Made by a program: the position numbers and the translations under genes. This document shows positions 15,901 to 26,099 of a stretch of DNA of 39,073 nt, piece by piece. Source of the DNA: an uncultured Erysipelotrichaceae bacterium (GTDB lineage Bacteria > Bacillota_I > Bacilli_A > RF39 > UBA660); NCBI GenBank assembly GCA_902789225.1, contig CADANC010000009.1, positions 1 through 39,073 of the forward strand, given 5' to 3'. Under the pieces are notes generated by a model. It did not search any database, had not been told where the DNA came from, and saw only the letters and a list, made by a program, of their open reading frames with translations. Every line of letters begins with the position of its first letter. The stretch's first letter is position 1.

Positions 15901-16926
15901 ATGAAAGTAGAAGATTTTAATTATGAATTACCTGAAGAACTAATTGCGCAAACTCCTCTAGAAGAAAGAGATGCGTCAAGATTATTAGTTTTAGACAAAG
16001 CATCAGGAAAAACTGAACATAAGATATTTAGAGATATAATAGATTATCTTAATCCAGGAGATACATTAGTTTTAAATGATACAAAAGTATTACCTGCTAG
16101 ACTAATCGGAGAAAAAGAAGACACTAAAGCAGTAATAGAAGTTTTACTATTAAAAAATGTAGAAAATGATAATTGGGAATGCTTAGTAAAACCAGCTAGA
16201 AGAGTAAAAGTAGGAACTAAAGTAGTTTTTGGTAATGGAAAACTAGTACTTACATGTACAAAAGTTGCAGATGAAGGAATAAGATACTTTGATTTTTCAT
16301 ATAAAGGAATATTCTTAGAAGTATTAGATGAATTAGGTACAATGCCACTTCCTCCATATATCCATGAAAAATTAGAAAATAAAGATATGTATCAAACAGT
16401 ATATGCTAAGGAAGTAGGAAGTGCAGCAGCTCCAACTGCAGGACTACATTTTACTACTGAATTATTAGATAAAATAAAAGATAAAGGAATTAATATTTGT
16501 TACATAACACTACATGTTGGGCTAGGAACATTTAGACCAGTAAAAGTAGATACAATAGAAGAACATAAAATGCATAGTGAATATTATTCAATGTCAAATG
16601 ATGTTGCAAATATTCTAAATGAAACAAGAAAAACAAATCATAAAATTATTGCTGTAGGAACAACTTCAACAAGAACATTAGAAACTATAATGACTAAATA
16701 TAATGAATTTAAAGAATGCTCTGGTTGGACTGATATATTTATATATCCAGGATATAAATTCAAAGGAACAGACGCATTAATAACAAACTTTCACTTACCA
16801 AAAAGTACATTAGTAATGTTAGTATCAGCACTAGCTGGAAGAGAAAATATTTTAAATGCATATAAAATAGCTGTCAAAGAAAAGTATAGATTTTTCTCTT
16901 TTGGAGATGCAATGTTTATTAAATAA
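15901..16926 (+). CDS. queA: QueA: S-adenosylmethionine:tRNA ribosyltransferase-isomerase
   Basis: A 341-residue QueA, the normal length, converting preQ1 in tRNA to epoxyqueuosine. Family motifs include [25 protein letters not shown] (split over residues 5-30), [17 protein letters not shown], the [10 protein letters not shown] block, [10 protein letters not shown] and [16 protein letters not shown]. It belongs with tgt (17965), which inserts the preQ1 base, but a cell-wall hydrolase gene lies between them. No preQ1 synthesis genes are in the window. Confidence 0.98.
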   Translation: MKVEDFNYELPEELIAQTPLEERDASRLLVLDKASGKTEHKIFRDIIDYLNPGDTLVLNDTKVLPARLIGEKEDTKAVIEVLLLKNVENDNWECLVKPARRVKVGTKVVFGNGKLVLTCTKVADEGIRYFDFSYKGIFLEVLDELGTMPLPPYIHEKLENKDMYQTVYAKEVGSAAAPTAGLHFTTELLDKIKDKGINICYITLHVGLGTFRPVKVDTIEEHKMHSEYYSMSNDVANILNETRKTNHKIIAVGTTSTRTLETIMTKYNEFKECSGWTDIFIYPGYKFKGTDALITNFHLPKSTLVMLVSALAGRENILNAYKIAVKEKYRFFSFGDAMFIK

Positions 16927-16941
16927 TGATATTATTATAAT
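16927..16941 (+). promoter_or_regulatory. Possible -10 for the GH73-like hydrolase gene
   Basis: Overlapping candidates: TGA-TATTAT (16930-16935) and TATAAT (16936-16941). No -35 box was identified. The second would place the start about at ATG 16954 with almost no leader, so the first is preferred. Confidence 0.45.
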
Positions 16942-16953
16942 AGAGGTGTAACT

Positions 16954-17874
16954 ATGGAAGATAAAATCGTTATAGATTATGAATGTTTAACAAAATCAGC
17001 GCAAACTTTAGAAGGCATTAATATAAACAAAGATACAGCAACAAGTGTTGCTACACAATTAAAATCAATTGAATCTGAACATGAAGGACTTGAGCTAAAT
17101 TCAGAAGCACTAGATGAAATAGGTGAAAATATAGTTAATGCTGATACAAAAATAAAGAATCTTGGCGTAAATTTAACAGGAACAGTTAAAGCTTTTAAAG
17201 AAGCTGAAGGAGATATTGCTGAATATATTAAAAAGATTGATCCTAAAATTGTTATTGGTGATATCAAAAAAGAAGACATAATTACTGATAAGACACAATA
17301 CAGAGGTAATACACAAGCTTCAGAATTTGCTGAATTAGGAAAAAATGCATATAATGAATCTGGTCCAATAACAAGTGGCAGTGCAAGAGAAAAATGGATA
17401 GAAATGGTTGGTGAACTTGTTAAAAGAGCTAATAAATCAGGTATTAAGAATTCTTTAGTAATAGCTCAAATTATAAATGAAAGTGGATGGATGAACCCAT
17501 ATAGTGAAAGAGCAAAAGCATTATTAGATATGAATAATGTAATAGGAATTAATTATAATTTAAATTTTGATATTAGCACTCAAAATTCAAGTTGGTCTAA
17601 AAATCCAAGAAAAAAAACAGTAACTGTTGTTCAAGGATGGGATTCACATGACTCAAACGAAGAAATGAGAGCATATGATTCATTAGAAGAAGCTATAGAA
17701 GACTATTGTGATATGGTAGTAACAAGACACCCTTATTTAAAAGGAAGTAATAACATAGATGATTATAAGAGTTTTTTAAATCACTATACTCCTTATTGCA
17801 CTCATGAAGGCGGAGCAACAGGCAAGTATAAAGAAATAATTAGTAATTATGGTTTAGAAAAATATGACGTATAA
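16954..17874 (+). CDS. WXG-like helical domain fused to a GH73-type glucosaminidase, no signal peptide
   Basis: A 306-residue protein. Residues about 1-95 are helical and heptad-like, resembling WXG100/LXG-type secretion domains though without an obvious W-x-G turn. After a linker, residues about 140-306 match the GH73/lysozyme-like glucosaminidase pattern: LVIAQIINESGW with putative catalytic E176, NNVIGINYN, an AYDSLEEAIEDYCDMV segment, and a C-terminal YKEIISNYGLEKYDV typical of autolysin ends. Such enzymes cleave peptidoglycan glycan strands. No N-terminal hydrophobic signal is visible. Export by a type VII-like system or lysis would explain this, but no ESX gene is in the window. It sits between queA and tgt, with an AGAGGTG Shine-Dalgarno. 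Hydrolase fold fairly sure; N-terminal assignment moderate. Confidence 0.82.
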   Translation: MEDKIVIDYECLTKSAQTLEGININKDTATSVATQLKSIESEHEGLELNSEALDEIGENIVNADTKIKNLGVNLTGTVKAFKEAEGDIAEYIKKIDPKIVIGDIKKEDIITDKTQYRGNTQASEFAELGKNAYNESGPITSGSAREKWIEMVGELVKRANKSGIKNSLVIAQIINESGWMNPYSERAKALLDMNNVIGINYNLNFDISTQNSSWSKNPRKKTVTVVQGWDSHDSNEEMRAYDSLEEAIEDYCDMVVTRHPYLKGSNNIDDYKSFLNHYTPYCTHEGGATGKYKEIISNYGLEKYDV

Positions 17875-17899
17875 ATAATAATTATAATAATTAAAATGT

Positions 17900-17948
17900 A
17901 TAGAGAATTGGCATTAAAATTACTTAAAGCTGATTCTCTATGATTTTT
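17900..17948 (+). terminator. Terminator-like hairpin between hydrolase and tgt
   Basis: A 9-bp perfect stem ATAGAGAAT (17900-17908) with ATTCTCTAT (17933-17941), with further inner pairing GCATTAA/TTAAAGC containing one mismatch, then ATTTTTAT. The T-tract is modest. It may terminate partly, allowing read-through to tgt, for which I see no separate promoter. Confidence 0.6.
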
Positions 17949-17952
17949 ATAA

Positions 17953-19092
<1,140 letters not shown>

Positions 19093-19098
19093 TTTGAC

Positions 19099-19127
19099 AG
19101 TAGAAGTGAAAACTTCTACTTTTATTT
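19099..19127 (+). terminator. Terminator of tgt
   Basis: A 9-bp perfect stem AGTAGAAGT/ACTTCTACT capped by a GAAA loop, followed by TTTTATTTT. Confidence 0.9.
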
Positions 19128-19156
19128 TGAAAAAAAGATATTAAATTTACAATATA

Positions 19157-19165
19157 TGATATAAT
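19157..19165 (+). promoter_or_regulatory. Extended -10 promoter of the pilus assembly operon
   Basis: TGATATAAT (TATAAT 19160-19165). No acceptable -35 box. The start is predicted near 19172, about 19 bases before ATG 19191. Confidence 0.65.
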
Positions 19166-19190
19166 GACAATAGGAGAATAGAGGGAAATT

Positions 19191-20717
19191 ATGGCACTAT
19201 TTAAAAAGAAAGAAAAATTTATTAATCAGCCTGCACCAAATAGTAATATGCCTCAAAATCAGGCACCTACTAATCAAGTACAGCAAAATAATCCTACAAG
19301 TCAAACTTATATGGTTAATGCAGGCTATCCAGGACAAAATGTAGCTAATATGAATGCATATCAAGGACAAACTCAGCAACAAGTTCCAGGACAAACTGTA
19401 CCAGGTCAACAACCACAAGCCCAAGGAGTTCAAGCAACAAAGCCAGCTACAACTGAAAAGGGTCATGTTTCTTTAATGGAATTTATTACAGGCAAAAAAC
19501 AAAAAGGACCTAAAACACCAGCATGGAAATATATAGTAATGAATGACATGAACAAAAAAGAAACAGGAGTAATAGAAGCAACAGATGAATCTGAAGTTAA
19601 AAATTTCTTAGTTTCCCAGGGATTACAATTAGTTTCTATATTTCCAAGAGGAGCAGGAGATATAGACATAGTTATTGGAGGAATATCACCTCAAGATTTA
19701 GCTTTCTCACTAACACAATTATCAACATATATTAAATCAGGAATTCCTCTAGCAGATTCAGTTAGTATCTTAGCAAAACAAGCTACTAAAAAAGTATTAA
19801 AACAAAGTTTTACTCAATTACATTTCGAACTTATTCAAGGAGAAAACTTTTCTACAGCTCTAGAAAAACAAGATAAATATTATCCAGGCTTATTAATAAA
19901 TATGGTAAAAACTGCTGAAATGACAGGAGATTTACCTACAATATTAGATGATATGGCTGAATATTATACATCAATGGATCAAACAAGAAAACAGATGAGA
20001 TCAGCAATGATTTATCCATCAGTAGTATTAACTATAGCAATCGGCGTATTAATATTTATGCTTACATACTTAGTACCACAATTCTCAGCAATGTTTGCTG
20101 AAAACGGTGGAGAACTTCCATTCTTAACAAGAACAGTACTTTCAGTATCAAAGTTCTTAGTAGGACATTGGTTAGCAATATTATTATCAATAGTATTCAT
20201 TATAGTAACATTTATAGTATTATTTAAAAGAGTACCTAAATTTAAAAAAGCAATTCAAATAGCATTGATGCATATACCAGTAATTAAAAATATAATTATA
20301 TATAATGAAATTAGTAATTTTACTAAGACATTTGCTTCATTATTAAACCATGGAGTATTCATCACAGACTCAATGGCTATCCTTCAAAAAATAACTGATA
20401 ATGAAGTATATAAAGAAGTAATAAATAACTGTTTAGCTAACTTAGCTAAAGGAGAAACAGTATCATCTGCTTTTAAAGGGCAATGGGCTGTTCCAGTAGT
20501 AGCTTATGAAATGATAGTTACAGGAGAAAGAACAGGACAATTAGGAGCAATGATGGAAAAGGTAGCAAGCCATTTCCAAGCAATGCATAAGACAATAATA
20601 GATCAAATGAAGAGTTTAGTAGAACCTATACTTATTGTCTTTCTAGCTGTAGTAGTAGGAATTATCTTACTATCAATAATTGAGCCAATGTTCGCAATTT
20701 ATGACACAGTAAAATAA
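19191..20717 (+). CDS. pilC: Type IV pilus/type II secretion inner-membrane platform protein (PilC/GspF family)
   Basis: A 508-residue platform protein on which pilin polymerisation occurs. Residues about 1-90 are an unusual Gln/Asn/Pro-rich low-complexity tail. Then comes the typical N-terminal WKYIVMNDMNKKETGVIEA domain, and two GspF domains: the first with LTQLSTYIKSGIPLADSV at about 165-190, the second with FTKTFASLLNHGVFITDSM at about 375-395. There are three membrane segments, at about 275-300, 325-350 and near the C-terminus (VEPILIVFLAVVVGIILLSI). Cotranscribed with the prepilin peptidase 11 bases downstream. No PilB/PilT ATPase adjoins; those must be elsewhere. ATG 19191 follows AGAGGG. 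Confidence 0.94.
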   Translation: MALFKKKEKFINQPAPNSNMPQNQAPTNQVQQNNPTSQTYMVNAGYPGQNVANMNAYQGQTQQQVPGQTVPGQQPQAQGVQATKPATTEKGHVSLMEFITGKKQKGPKTPAWKYIVMNDMNKKETGVIEATDESEVKNFLVSQGLQLVSIFPRGAGDIDIVIGGISPQDLAFSLTQLSTYIKSGIPLADSVSILAKQATKKVLKQSFTQLHFELIQGENFSTALEKQDKYYPGLLINMVKTAEMTGDLPTILDDMAEYYTSMDQTRKQMRSAMIYPSVVLTIAIGVLIFMLTYLVPQFSAMFAENGGELPFLTRTVLSVSKFLVGHWLAILLSIVFIIVTFIVLFKRVPKFKKAIQIALMHIPVIKNIIIYNEISNFTKTFASLLNHGVFITDSMAILQKITDNEVYKEVINNCLANLAKGETVSSAFKGQWAVPVVAYEMIVTGERTGQLGAMMEKVASHFQAMHKTIIDQMKSLVEPILIVFLAVVVGIILLSIIEPMFAIYDTVK

Positions 20718-20728
20718 GGAGGATAATT

Positions 20729-21496
20729 ATGAATATAACTTTATTAATTATCTTTTTTATTCTTGGTACATTTTTTGGTTCAATGTATACAGTCATAGGC
20801 CAAAGATTACCTAAGAATGAAAATTTCATAATAGCAAGATCTCATTGTGATAATTGTAATCATACATTATCATTTATAGATATGGTTCCAATATTATCCT
20901 ATATATTCTTAAAAGGTAGATGTAGATATTGCCATAGTAAAATTGATATAACTTCTACATTTATGGAATTCTTTTCAGGAGTATTATTCGCAACAGCATA
21001 TTATGTATTTGGACCTTCCTATGATTTCTTTATTGCGATAGGAATAATATCTTTATTAATGATAATTATTGTATCTGATATAAATTATTACATAATACCA
21101 GATGAATTATTAATATTTATGTCAATATATTTTATTGTATTTAATTTGATAAGTTCTGGACCAAAAGAAACATATTATTCAGTATGTTCTGGAATATTAT
21201 TATTTAGTATTATGTATTCAATAATGCTAATAGGAAATAAGATATTAAAAAAAGAAACTCTTGGTGGAGGAGACATTAAATTAATGTTTGTCTTCGGTAT
21301 AGTCTTAGGACCAGTACTTGGACTATTTTCAATATTTATAGGTAGTGTTATAGCATTACCAGTATCAATATTTATGCTAAAAAAAGAAAAAGAATCAATA
21401 ATACCCTTTGGACCATTTCTTTTAATAGCGTTAACACTGTTGTATTTCACAGGTATAACTCCAGAAGTAATATTAAATTTATTAAAAGTATATTAA
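20729..21496 (+). CDS. pilD: Prepilin peptidase/N-methyltransferase (A24 family)
   Basis: A 255-residue polytopic enzyme that cleaves prepilin leaders and methylates the new N-terminus. The N-terminal methyltransferase region has the zinc-type cysteines C40, C43, C65 and C68. The two catalytic aspartates are D117 (SDINYYIIPDE) and D182 (LGGGDIKL). About seven membrane segments. Strong AGGAGG Shine-Dalgarno. It would process the prepilin at 38304, which carries a canonical KGFTLIELL cleavage site. ComC-type peptidases of competence systems are the same family, so pilus and competence roles cannot be distinguished. Confidence 0.95.
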   Translation: MNITLLIIFFILGTFFGSMYTVIGQRLPKNENFIIARSHCDNCNHTLSFIDMVPILSYIFLKGRCRYCHSKIDITSTFMEFFSGVLFATAYYVFGPSYDFFIAIGIISLLMIIIVSDINYYIIPDELLIFMSIYFIVFNLISSGPKETYYSVCSGILLFSIMYSIMLIGNKILKKETLGGGDIKLMFVFGIVLGPVLGLFSIFIGSVIALPVSIFMLKKEKESIIPFGPFLLIALTLLYFTGITPEVILNLLKVY

Positions 21497-21519
21497 GAAG
21501 AGAAAAAAATCTTCTTTTT
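21495..21519 (+). terminator. Terminator of the pilC-pilD operon
   Basis: A 7-bp stem AAGAAGA/TCTTCTT with an 8-nt A-rich loop and a T-run. The stem begins within the TAA stop (21494-21496). Confidence 0.8.
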
Positions 21520-21529
21520 ATAATATTTA

Positions 21530-21538
21530 TGTTATTAT
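21530..21538 (+). promoter_or_regulatory. Extended -10 promoter of the DnaB-like gene
   Basis: TGTTATTAT (TATTAT 21533-21538) just after the terminator. The Shine-Dalgarno AGGTGAT begins 7 bases downstream (21546-21552). Confidence 0.55.
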
Positions 21539-21556
21539 AAAAGTTAGGTGATAACT

Positions 21557-22852
21557 ATGAAAAACTTAACTATATTACCAGCTGATACATATACAGTTAT
21601 AAATAAGACTATTATTACAAATGAAGATCACAAAATTATTTCAATGTTATATCAACCAATAATTGGATATACTGCAACATCTTTATATGAAACTTTAAAA
21701 GATGATTTAGATAAACAAGGAATAATGAGTGATGAACTAAATCATCATCATTTGATGTCTACAATGCAATTAAACTTACAAGAAATAGTAAGTGCAAGAG
21801 AAAAGTTAGAAGCAATTGGCTTATTAAAGACATATGTAAAAGTAGAAAATATAAATAATTATGTATATGAATTATTTTCTCCCTTATCAGCAGCTGAAGT
21901 TTTTAATCACCCAATATTAAATATAGTTTTATATAGCAATCTAGGAAAAGAAGAATATGATAAATTAATTAATTATTTTAAAATACCTAAAATTAATCTA
22001 AAAGACTATACAGATGTTACTAAATCATTTGAAGAAGTTTTCTCATCAGTAGAAAAAACTTCAATGGATATAATTTCAGATATTACAAAGAAAAACTCAA
22101 ATAATATTGAGATATCTAAAGGAATAGATTTCGATGAATTAATATCAACAGTACCAGAAAATATAACAAACAAGAAGACTTTTACAGATAGTACAAAAAA
22201 ATTAATTAATAATTTAGCATTTGCATATAACTTAAAAACATATGAATTAAGTGGATTAGTTATAGACTCAATTAATGAAAAAGGCGAAATTGATGAAGTT
22301 AAACTAAGAAAAAGTGCAAGAAACTTTTATCAATTTGAAAGAGAAGGATCACTTCCAACTCTAATATATAAAAGACAACCAAACTATTTGAAAAAACCAA
22401 TAGGAGATAATTCTAAATGGGCAAAGATGGTTTATGCTTTTGAGAGTTTAACTCCATATGAATTTTTAAAAGCAAAATATAAAGGAGCAGAACCTACTGA
22501 TAGAGATAAAAAACTAATTGAATCTCTTCTAAATGATCAACAATTATCAGCAGGAGTAGTAAATGTAATTATTGCATATACCTTAAAAACAAATAATGAA
22601 AGATTGACAAAAGCATATGTTGAAACAATAGCAGGTCAATTAAAAAGATTAAATGTTGAAACAGTAGAAGAAGCTATGCAAGTTACAGAAAAAGAACATA
22701 AAAAATTAAGAAAATTAACTACTAAATCAACTCAAACAAAAAAGAAAACTACTGAAAATCTTCCAACTTGGTTTAAAGAAGAGCCTAACAAACAACAAGC
22801 ATCTACTGAAGAAATTGAAGAGATGGAAGACATATTAAAAGAATTAGTTTAA
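21557..22852 (+). CDS. dnaB: Replication initiation/membrane attachment protein DnaB (Firmicutes type, DnaD-like)
   Basis: A 431-residue protein. The N-terminal half (KIISMLYQPIIGYTATSLYETL, HHLMSTMQLNLQEIVSAREKLEAIGLLKTYV) matches the winged-helix DnaB/DnaD N-terminal fold. Residues about 298-375 match the DnaD C-terminal helical domain (YEFLKAKYKGAEPTDRDKKLIESLL to YVETIAGQLKRLNV, read in parts). In Bacillus, DnaB helps DnaI load the replicative helicase at oriC and restarting forks. The usual neighbour dnaI is absent here. ATG 21557 was chosen over an in-frame GTG at 21548, which lies in the AGGTGAT Shine-Dalgarno. Confidence 0.88.
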   Translation: MKNLTILPADTYTVINKTIITNEDHKIISMLYQPIIGYTATSLYETLKDDLDKQGIMSDELNHHHLMSTMQLNLQEIVSAREKLEAIGLLKTYVKVENINNYVYELFSPLSAAEVFNHPILNIVLYSNLGKEEYDKLINYFKIPKINLKDYTDVTKSFEEVFSSVEKTSMDIISDITKKNSNNIEISKGIDFDELISTVPENITNKKTFTDSTKKLINNLAFAYNLKTYELSGLVIDSINEKGEIDEVKLRKSARNFYQFEREGSLPTLIYKRQPNYLKKPIGDNSKWAKMVYAFESLTPYEFLKAKYKGAEPTDRDKKLIESLLNDQQLSAGVVNVIIAYTLKTNNERLTKAYVETIAGQLKRLNVETVEEAMQVTEKEHKKLRKLTTKSTQTKKKTTENLPTWFKEEPNKQQASTEEIEEMEDILKELV

Positions 22853-22864
22853 TGAATACTAATA

Positions 22865-22873
22865 TGATATAAT
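22865..22873 (+). promoter_or_regulatory. Extended -10 promoter of the pyrophosphatase operon
   Basis: TGATATAAT (TATAAT 22868-22873), 13 bases after the dnaB stop with no terminator between. The start is predicted near 22880, at the Shine-Dalgarno. Confidence 0.62.
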
Positions 22874-22898
22874 TTTTAAAAAGGGGATGATCGATCAC

Positions 22899-24515
22899 AT
22901 GAAGACATACATCTTTGGTCATAAAAAGCCTGATACTGACTCTGTAATGTCATCAATTGCTTTATCATATTTAGAAAATAAAGCAGGAAATAATACAGAA
23001 GCAAGAGTATTAGGAACTATAAATAAAGAGTCTATATATGCATTAAAACATTTTAAAGTAAAAATACCAAAATATTTAAATGATGTAAAATTACAATTAA
23101 AAGATATAGATTATCATAAGAATTTATTCTTAGATGAAAAAGCATCAATTTATGACGGTTATAAATTAATGCTAAAAAAGAATATTACAGGAATACCTAT
23201 AGTAAAAGAAGATAATACTTATAGAGGATTAATTACTATTAAAGATACATCAAGAAATATTATAAGAGATGACTTAGATACTTTATATACTTCATTTGAT
23301 AATATTTTAAATGTTTGTAAAGGAAAAGAAGTAGTAAGATTTGATGAAGAAATTAAAGGAAGATTATTAGTAGCATCATATAGATCTACTACTTTTGTAA
23401 ATAGTATAAAATTAAATGAAGATATGATATTAATAGTAGGTGATAGACACTCAATAATAGAGTATGCTGTTGAATCAGGAGTAAAACTAGTTATACTTAC
23501 AGGCGGTTCTAAAATAAAAGATAAACATATAGAAATAGCTAAAAAGAATCACGTAAATGTAATAGAAACTGATATGGATACATATCATATGAGTAGAATA
23601 ATTACTTTATCTAATTATTTAAAAACTATACTATCTAATTTTAATCAAGTAACATTCTATGATACAGATTTTGTAGATGATATAAAAGATGTTAACTCTA
23701 AATTACATCATACAAATTATCCGGTTATTAACAAACAAAATAAATGTTTAGGTTTATTAAAAATAACTGATTTAACTAATACTAATCCTAAAAAAGTAAT
23801 ATTAGTAGATCATAATGAACCTCTACAAAGTGCAGATGGTATAGAGGAAGCAGAAATACTAGAGATAATAGATCATCATAATCTAGGATCTATTACAACT
23901 AAATTTCCAGTTAATGTAAGAAATATGGCAGTAGGCTCTACTTGTACGATAGTAACCCTTCTATTTGAAGAAAGAAAAGTAGAAATACCTAAAAACATAG
24001 CTGGAGTTCTATTATCTGGAATATTATCAGATACATTGATTCTAAAAAGTCCAACAGCTACTAGATATGATAAAGATGCAGTAGAGAAATTATCTAGTAT
24101 TGCTGAAGTAGATTATCAAGACTATGGAATGAAACTACTAAAAGCAGGAACATCTTTAGAAGGTATGGAACCAGTTGATGTATTATTTAATGACTATAAA
24201 TCATATACTATTAATGATAAGAGCTTCTCAATAGGACAATTCTTTACAATGAATTTCCAAGATATAGAAAAAGATATGGATAAATATATAGCGACACTAA
24301 ATCAAACAGCAGAAGCTAACAACTTTGAAATGGTATGTTTATATGTAACAGATATAATAAAAAACGGTTCATACATATTATTTAATGAAAAAGCTAAGAA
24401 TTATATAGAAGTAATGTATGGAATAGAAAATCCAAATGAAGGAATATTTATAGAAGGATGTATTTCTAGAAAGAAAAATATAGTCCCTCTAGTAATGAAT
24501 ATATTTGATAACTAG
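22899..24515 (+). CDS. ppaC: CBS-domain family II (Mn-dependent) inorganic pyrophosphatase
   Basis: A 538-residue enzyme hydrolysing pyrophosphate. It begins with the DHH-family metal motif GHKKPDTDSVMSS. A regulatory insert follows: a CBS domain (about 75-125), a DRTGG-like domain (about 150-235, with ILIVGDRHSIIEYAV and VILTGGS) and a second CBS segment (about 245-290). The DHH core then resumes with LVDHNEPLQS and IIDHHNLG, followed by DHHA2. This is the clostridial architecture in which adenine nucleotides control activity through the CBS pair. ATG 22899 was chosen over 22887, which lies inside the extended Shine-Dalgarno AAGGGGATGATC. DUF368 follows 8 bases later. Confidence 0.94.
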   Translation: MKTYIFGHKKPDTDSVMSSIALSYLENKAGNNTEARVLGTINKESIYALKHFKVKIPKYLNDVKLQLKDIDYHKNLFLDEKASIYDGYKLMLKKNITGIPIVKEDNTYRGLITIKDTSRNIIRDDLDTLYTSFDNILNVCKGKEVVRFDEEIKGRLLVASYRSTTFVNSIKLNEDMILIVGDRHSIIEYAVESGVKLVILTGGSKIKDKHIEIAKKNHVNVIETDMDTYHMSRIITLSNYLKTILSNFNQVTFYDTDFVDDIKDVNSKLHHTNYPVINKQNKCLGLLKITDLTNTNPKKVILVDHNEPLQSADGIEEAEILEIIDHHNLGSITTKFPVNVRNMAVGSTCTIVTLLFEERKVEIPKNIAGVLLSGILSDTLILKSPTATRYDKDAVEKLSSIAEVDYQDYGMKLLKAGTSLEGMEPVDVLFNDYKSYTINDKSFSIGQFFTMNFQDIEKDMDKYIATLNQTAEANNFEMVCLYVTDIIKNGSYILFNEKAKNYIEVMYGIENPNEGIFIEGCISRKKNIVPLVMNIFDN

Positions 24516-24523
24516 GAGAAATT

Positions 24524-25357
24524 ATGAAAGATAAATTAAAAATTGGTTTAAAAGGTTTTGTATTTGGTGTAGCAAATATAATTCCTGGAGTAAGCGGTGG
24601 AACAATAGCTCTAACTATGGGAATATATGAAGATTTAATATCTTCAATCTCTAATATAAGAAAAGATTTTAAAAAGTCTATGTCTTTATTAGTACCATTT
24701 TTAATAGGAGCAGTTCTATCAATATTAGTATTAAGTAAGTTAATAAACTTTTGCTTAGATAAATATCCTAATCCAACAATATTACTATTTTTAGGTATTA
24801 TTTTAGGAGGAATACCTTTAATAGGTAGTAATATAAAAGGTAAAAAGATAAAAGTATCATATATACTATTATTCTTATTAACTTTTGGATTAGTAATGGG
24901 ATTATCATTTCTAAATGGTGGAGGAAATGCATCTATAGAACATTTAGGATTTGGATCAGGAATACTATTATTTTTAGTAGGATGTGTTGCTGCTGCTAGT
25001 ATGGTAATGCCTGGAATATCAGGATCATTTGTATTAATGCTATTAGGATATTATCATCCTATAATTAAAACAATAGATTCACTAACTACATTTCAAAATC
25101 TAGGACATGATATTTTAGTATTAAGCATATTAGCATTTGGAATATTATTCGGCTTAGTTGTAATGGCTAAATTATTAGAATATTTATTTAAGAAATTTAA
25201 AGTCGCAACATATTACGCTATCATAGGATTTATGGCAGCATCAATTGTGTCTTTAGTAATAACATTACCAAAAGCAGGAAGCTTTTTAGAAATAATAATA
25301 GGAATAGTCTTATTCTTAATAGGGATAATAGGCGGATATAGGTTAGGTGATTCATAA
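24524..25357 (+). CDS. DUF368 membrane protein, probable polyprenyl-phosphate transporter
   Basis: A 277-residue polytopic protein with two diagnostic inverted-repeat motifs, NIIPGVSGGTIALTMGIYE near residue 20 and MVMPGISGSFVLMLLGYY near 162. DUF368 members (PopT) have been reported to return undecaprenyl phosphate across the membrane for reuse in wall polymer synthesis. About eight hydrophobic segments are visible. The upstream gene removes pyrophosphate. Stop and next start overlap as TAATG. Specific substrate inferred from the family. Confidence 0.9.
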   Translation: MKDKLKIGLKGFVFGVANIIPGVSGGTIALTMGIYEDLISSISNIRKDFKKSMSLLVPFLIGAVLSILVLSKLINFCLDKYPNPTILLFLGIILGGIPLIGSNIKGKKIKVSYILLFLLTFGLVMGLSFLNGGGNASIEHLGFGSGILLFLVGCVAAASMVMPGISGSFVLMLLGYYHPIIKTIDSLTTFQNLGHDILVLSILAFGILFGLVVMAKLLEYLFKKFKVATYYAIIGFMAASIVSLVITLPKAGSFLEIIIGIVLFLIGIIGGYRLGDS

Positions 25358-26094
25358 TGAGTACATATCAATTAGCACTTCTTACAACAGCACTATTAGG
25401 TGTATTTATCCTAATAGGAGTATTAATATCATATTTCTTTAAGAAAAGTGAAAAGATAGTATTATATTCGATAGGTCTAGCATTCGGAGTAATAGTAATG
25501 CTTATATTTACAGATTTACTACCTGAAATAATAGAATGCATTCCAATATCTAGAATATATATACCAATAATTTCTATAGTAGTTGGATTCTTAATGTTAA
25601 GAGTCTTAGATAATTTTGTACCAGATCATGAAAACAAGGAAAAAAAAGATAATTTAATACATATAGGAGTAATGTCATCAATAGCTTTAGGACTACACAA
25701 CATTATAGAAGGAATGGCTATTTATTCATCTATGTTATCAAGTACAAAATTAGGTTTAGCTCTTACACTAGGAGTAGGATTTCATAATATTCCATTAGGC
25801 ATAGTAATAGGAGGAGCATTCTATCAATCAAATAATGATAAATATAAATCTATATTAAATATATTATTAGTATCTCTAACAACTTTTGTAGGTGGATTAT
25901 TAATGTTTATGTTAAATATAAATGAATTATCTCCAACAATAGAAGGAATATTATTATCAATAACTCTAGGTATGTTATTATTCATAGTATTAGATGAATT
26001 ACTACCAAAAGTAAAAAAGAATATTAAAAATAAAGCAATAATATCAGGAATAACAACAGGAATAATAATATTATTAATAAGTATGATATGGTGA
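25357..26094 (+). CDS. ZIP-family divalent metal transporter
   Basis: A 245-residue membrane protein with about eight hydrophobic segments. The ZIP metal-site helices are clear: LGLHNIIEGMAIY near residue 110 and GVGFHNIPLGIVIGGAF near 140, with the paired His/Glu and His residues of the family. DLLPEI near residue 50 is also typical. It imports zinc, iron or manganese; which one cannot be read. It overlaps DUF368 by one base and is therefore coupled. The upstream pyrophosphatase is manganese-dependent by family, so metal supply is a plausible link. It ends in a TGA stop after TGG. Confidence 0.9.
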   Translation: MSTYQLALLTTALLGVFILIGVLISYFFKKSEKIVLYSIGLAFGVIVMLIFTDLLPEIIECIPISRIYIPIISIVVGFLMLRVLDNFVPDHENKEKKDNLIHIGVMSSIALGLHNIIEGMAIYSSMLSSTKLGLALTLGVGFHNIPLGIVIGGAFYQSNNDKYKSILNILLVSLTTFVGGLLMFMLNINELSPTIEGILLSITLGMLLFIVLDELLPKVKKNIKNKAIISGITTGIIILLISMIW

Positions 26095-26099
26095 TATAG

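Noticed and set aside
19094-19099. TTGACA -35 box after tgt
   Set aside because: The position 17 bases downstream falls inside the tgt terminator stem and has no -10 match.
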